Program-made: the position numbers and the translations under genes | Notes under the pieces: generated by a model | The model's input: only the letters and a program-made list of their open reading frames with translations | What the model was told of the DNA's origin: nothing | Databases searched by the model: none | Shown: piece by piece, positions 62,301-64,000 of the stretch | Numbering within the stretch: position 1 is the first letter of the stretch | Layout of the letters: each line of letters opens with the position of its first letter | Assembly: GCA_020636255.1 (NCBI GenBank) | Contig: JACJYE010000015.1 | Location: forward strand, 62,001 to 126,000 | Reading direction: 5' to 3' | Length of the DNA: 64,000 nt | Origin: Lewinellaceae bacterium | GTDB taxonomy: Bacteria > Bacteroidota > Bacteroidia > Chitinophagales > Saprospiraceae

Positions 62301-62769
62301 GAACAGCCAGAACGTCACGTATACCTGGGTGTACCCCGATTCCAGCGGTGCCAAGGCCGCCGGGCAGACGGTTTGGGTAAGCCCGCTGATCTCATCCGGT
62401 TTCCGGGTAGAAGTATTCGATACGGTGACCCTTTGCCGCGCTTACGACGACTTCTTTGTCGCAGTGCGCGCCAACCGCCGGGTGTTCATCCCCAACGCTT
62501 TCAGCCCCAACGAGGACGGGCGGAACGATTTGTTTATGGTCTTTGGAGGCCATGACATAGTTCGCATCAGATCGTTCCGCGTTTTCAGCCGCACGGGCAG
62601 CCTGGTTTTCGAGGATACGGATTTCCAGCCCAACGATATCGGCCATGCCTGGGACGGCACCTTCCGCGGCCAGGAACTGGACCCCGGGGTTTTCGTTTAC
62701 GCCGCTGAGATCGAATTCGTGGACGGGCTGGTGGAAGTGTTTGAGGGGGATGTGGTGTTGGTGAAATAA
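59308..62769 (+). CDS. Large surface protein with PPC-like domains, SprB repeats and CHU_C sorting domain
   Basis: The start at 59308 begins the signal peptide (MKRIAVLLLLFQATFGAAQ); the open frame starts nine codons earlier with TTG. The 1153-residue protein has two pre-peptidase-C-like modules (about 160-450; NGVWFQFTTGSDIGSLIL and SSVWFQFIAPPSGHVLIEG), a module with TICDGDSFTVGASVYTATG, then about six SprB repeats (for example GYSFSWCDGSTAAT, GGYQFAWSNSETTAAV, DLPAGAYTITIMD). A CHU_C type B domain ends it (PNAFSPNEDGRNDLFMV, VFSRTGSLVFED, VLVK). SprB repeats occur in gliding adhesins. It probably shares PorP/SprF with the giant protein upstream. Confidence 0.94.
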   Translation: MKRIAVLLLLFQATFGAAQNVVQLTVETGASASDCVDPFSSPDLLWQVNVENEGWVTYPGDALCFTNYPNLQYTASYTCPVDIPAQLQLCFRAFENDPIIPIGCIIAPSCEETICDNFDIPAPGQSATYTLVLSGGTSTGEVTFTITTSEGYSSNDALCNAANLGLLLRGDTVGDYTMGIYDNICATNANEPNPLTQGGFGNENGVWFQFTTGSDIGSLILVEALTDPQATGDEIDIQMGIYTSDNNACDGNFTLLSWASDNSTQDAFLQIPCPSPNTTYFILIDGAISYPGSEAGVFGVQVSNVDVDDAPDLRCDALMIGEVPANGSISLPNPVSNYCATSVSDPYSPNFVMQSSVWFQFIAPPSGHVLIEGISSRTIDSIGIQLGVYRAFNDNCNLFFQHIASEYTEEGLDESLEVTCLFPGRLYYLVIDGDAYNNRGIFTINISDAGDITPVTNQDITICDGDSFTVGASVYTATGLYADTLTLFQGCDSIVNTNLTVLSPIHIDIVQTQPAIGLGNANGIAQASATGGSGSGYSFSWCDGSTAATNSMLVGGGVCCVTVTDAMGCMADTCFTVEYITDIIPSYQGDTLACYGQENGQITFSAINGEPPYQYEWQKDDNTINGSGIINVAGEEVMLPDLPAGAYTITIMDAFFDTTITVNVLEPELLVLSVDNQTDASCFGFCDGLAGVSASGGVGGYQFAWSNSETTAAVGNLCAGPYQVTLTDANGCQQNRSITIAEPAEFIATAMEVQPVSCFEGSDGIVSVQTNGNPSAYAWNTGDVSQSVNGLSAGAYSVLVTNADGCQDNADVVVTQPSAPVTLQAVVEEPVSCKGESDAVLRAITGGPGQSFTFTWPTGAVGAIASGYGAGTYTVSVANEKGCVATTEITVSEPDYLQAVLSATDVTCVSGENGGEIEADTTYGGTPPYEYALDGVLFAPSPLFPSLFPGAYTVTVRDAAGCEAEFNATVNPAPELAVTLVGDASVQLGDSLRLMAQVNSQNVTYTWVYPDSSGAKAAGQTVWVSPLISSGFRVEVFDTVTLCRAYDDFFVAVRANRRVFIPNAFSPNEDGRNDLFMVFGGHDIVRIRSFRVFSRTGSLVFEDTDFQPNDIGHAWDGTFRGQELDPGVFVYAAEIEFVDGLVEVFEGDVVLVK

Positions 62770-62770
62770 A

Positions 62771-62806
62771 GTAGGGATGGCATCCCTATAGGGATGCCAT
62801 CCCTAC
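62771..62806. terminator. Perfect 36-bp palindrome overlapping the thiolase stop codon
   Basis: Arms GTAGGGATGGCATCCCTA and its complement (62771-62788, 62789-62806) abut without a loop. It begins one base after the CHU_C gene stop and covers the TAG of the convergent thiolase gene (62803-62805), so it probably ends both transcripts. Confidence 0.8.
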
Positions 62807-63972
62807 AGCAACTCGTAGACTCCCGCTATGCCCTGCCCGCCGCCTACGCAGGCCGTCACCATGCCGTATTTGTTGCCCCGGCGGCGCATCTCGTTGAACA
62901 GCTGCGTCGACAGCTTGGCCCCGGTGCAGCCCAGGGGGTGGCCCAGGGCGATAGCCCCGCCGTTGACGTTGACGATATCGGGGTTCAGCCCCGCTTCGCG
63001 GATGACGGCCAGAGACTGGGCCGCAAAGGCCTCGTTGAGTTCGATCAGCTCGATATCGTTGAGTTTCAGGCCGGCCTGCTGCAAAGCTTTGGGAATGGCG
63101 GCGCAGGGGCCGATACCCATGTACAGGGGTTCCACGCCGGCTACAGCGCAGGAGGCCAGGCGGGCAATGGGCTTCAGGCCCAGCTGTTTTACCATTTCCT
63201 CGCTTACTACCAGGGTAAAGGCTGCGCCGTCGGAGGTCTGTGATGAATTGCCGGCTGTGACAACTCCACCGTTGGCGAACACCGGCCGCAGCTTCGCCAG
63301 GCCCTCCACGGTCGTATCGCGGCGTACCCCTTCGTCGGTATCCACAACGTAAGAGCGTTCTACGCGTTTGTTATCCTGAACGAAAACTTCGGGCACGGTG
63401 ACCGGCACGATCTCGTCTTTGAACTTGCCCGCATCGATAGCGCTGGCGGCCCTGGCGTGCGATCGATAGGCAAACTCGTCTGAATCTTCGCGGCTGATGT
63501 TGTATTTCCTGGCCACCGCTTCGGCCGTCAGGCCCATGCTGGCCAGATAGTTGGGGGTGTCGGCGGCCACCTTGTAGCTGGGGGCCAGCTTGTAACCCGT
63601 CATCGGGATCATGCTCATATTCTCCACCCCGCCGGCGATGAAGATATGCCCCATGCCGGCCCTGATCTTGGCTACGGCAATGGTGATGGCCTCCAGCCCG
63701 GAGGCGCAGTACCGATTGATGGTAAAGCCCGGCACTTCCTTACCCAATGCCCGCATGGATATCTGCCGGCCGATCTGCAGCCCCTGCTCCCCCTCCGGGT
63801 TGGCGCAGCCGACGATGAGGTCGTCTACCAGCTTGGGGCCCAGCTCCGGCGTTTGCTGCAGCAGGTGTTGAATGATATCCACGCCAAGGTCATCGGAGCG
63901 GTAGTTCCGAAACCCGCCTTTTTTGGCTTTCCCTACAGCTGAGCGGTAGGCTTTTATGATGTAGGCTTCCAT
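62803..63972 (-). CDS. Acetyl-CoA acyltransferase (thiolase)
   Basis: A complete 389-residue thiolase: nucleophile Cys89 in FTINRYCASGLEAI, GGVENMSMIPM, GGAIALGHPLGCTGAKL with the general-base His, and CVGGGQGIAGVYEL with the second Cys near the end. It fits fatty-acid beta-oxidation (FadA-type) rather than a biosynthetic two-carbon thiolase, mainly by its DD..VDDLIVGCANPEGEQG and NRYCASG sequences. Usually it partners with a FadB-like protein, presumably encoded upstream, beyond the window end. Confidence 0.94.
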   Translation of the reverse strand: MEAYIIKAYRSAVGKAKKGGFRNYRSDDLGVDIIQHLLQQTPELGPKLVDDLIVGCANPEGEQGLQIGRQISMRALGKEVPGFTINRYCASGLEAITIAVAKIRAGMGHIFIAGGVENMSMIPMTGYKLAPSYKVAADTPNYLASMGLTAEAVARKYNISREDSDEFAYRSHARAASAIDAGKFKDEIVPVTVPEVFVQDNKRVERSYVVDTDEGVRRDTTVEGLAKLRPVFANGGVVTAGNSSQTSDGAAFTLVVSEEMVKQLGLKPIARLASCAVAGVEPLYMGIGPCAAIPKALQQAGLKLNDIELIELNEAFAAQSLAVIREAGLNPDIVNVNGGAIALGHPLGCTGAKLSTQLFNEMRRRGNKYGMVTACVGGGQGIAGVYELL

Positions 63973-64000
63973 ATTGCTGGTGTTTTGTTATAGGAATGTA

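Overview
The window looks like a chromosome segment of a Bacteroidota species, most likely class Saprospiria (a Lewinella/Phaeodactylibacter-like relative). The reasons are several secreted proteins with type IX secretion (T9SS) C-terminal sorting domains, a PorP/SprF protein followed by giant CHU_C-type surface proteins, DUF6089 and DUF6340 proteins, a GH97 enzyme, a LolC/E-like permease, GC-rich genes and promoters of the Bacteroidota TTG-N(18-21)-TAnnTTTG type. Genes are densely packed on both strands. I saw no rRNA, tRNA, CRISPR array, transposase or prophage gene.

Layout. 1-2.3 kb: a 5'-truncated secreted/membrane protein and an NHL-repeat lipoprotein. 2.7-7.3 kb (minus): a TPR histidine kinase, a LuxR-type regulator and a surface-anchored protein, probably one unit. 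7.4-9.8 kb: a caspase-like (orthocaspase) gene divergent from a small unknown gene. 10-16 kb: a lamin-tail protein with three near-identical 549-bp units, a Tat-exported propeller glycosidase and a GH97 enzyme. 16.5-22 kb: a DUF6089 outer-membrane protein, an unusual sirtuin, a cystathionine lyase, a 43-residue peptide and a LytS/LytTR two-component pair. 22-27.8 kb: queD divergent from an Rrf2 regulator, a secreted haem peroxidase, PhzF and a DUF6340 lipoprotein. 27.9-34.2 kb: a winged-helix regulator and a TolC/adaptor/RND efflux operon that share an operator. 34.3-41.7 kb: NAD(P)-binding protein, adenylate cyclase, tyrS, FtsX-type permease, T9SS-exported thioredoxin, HExxH protein and CorA. 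42-45.7 kb: nrdB-nrdA behind a long leader with clustered DnaA boxes. 46-50.7 kb: DUF6089/thrombospondin-3 protein, GH20 hexosaminidase and divergent glycosylasparaginase. 51-62.8 kb: PorP/SprF with two giant surface proteins. 62.8-64 kb: a thiolase.

As a whole the region suggests a surface-active, polymer-degrading lifestyle. Secreted glycosidases (GH97, propeller GH, GH20) and a glycosylasparaginase could dismantle glycans and glycoproteins; T9SS substrates and PorP/SprF-linked adhesins decorate the surface; an efflux operon and two-component systems respond to the environment. The most unusual signals are the shared operator of the efflux locus, the DnaA-box cluster before nrdBA, the tyrosyl-tRNA synthetase whose HIGH signature reads TIGN, the sirtuin without zinc cysteines, the caspase locus, and several long palindromic or inverted-repeat elements between genes.
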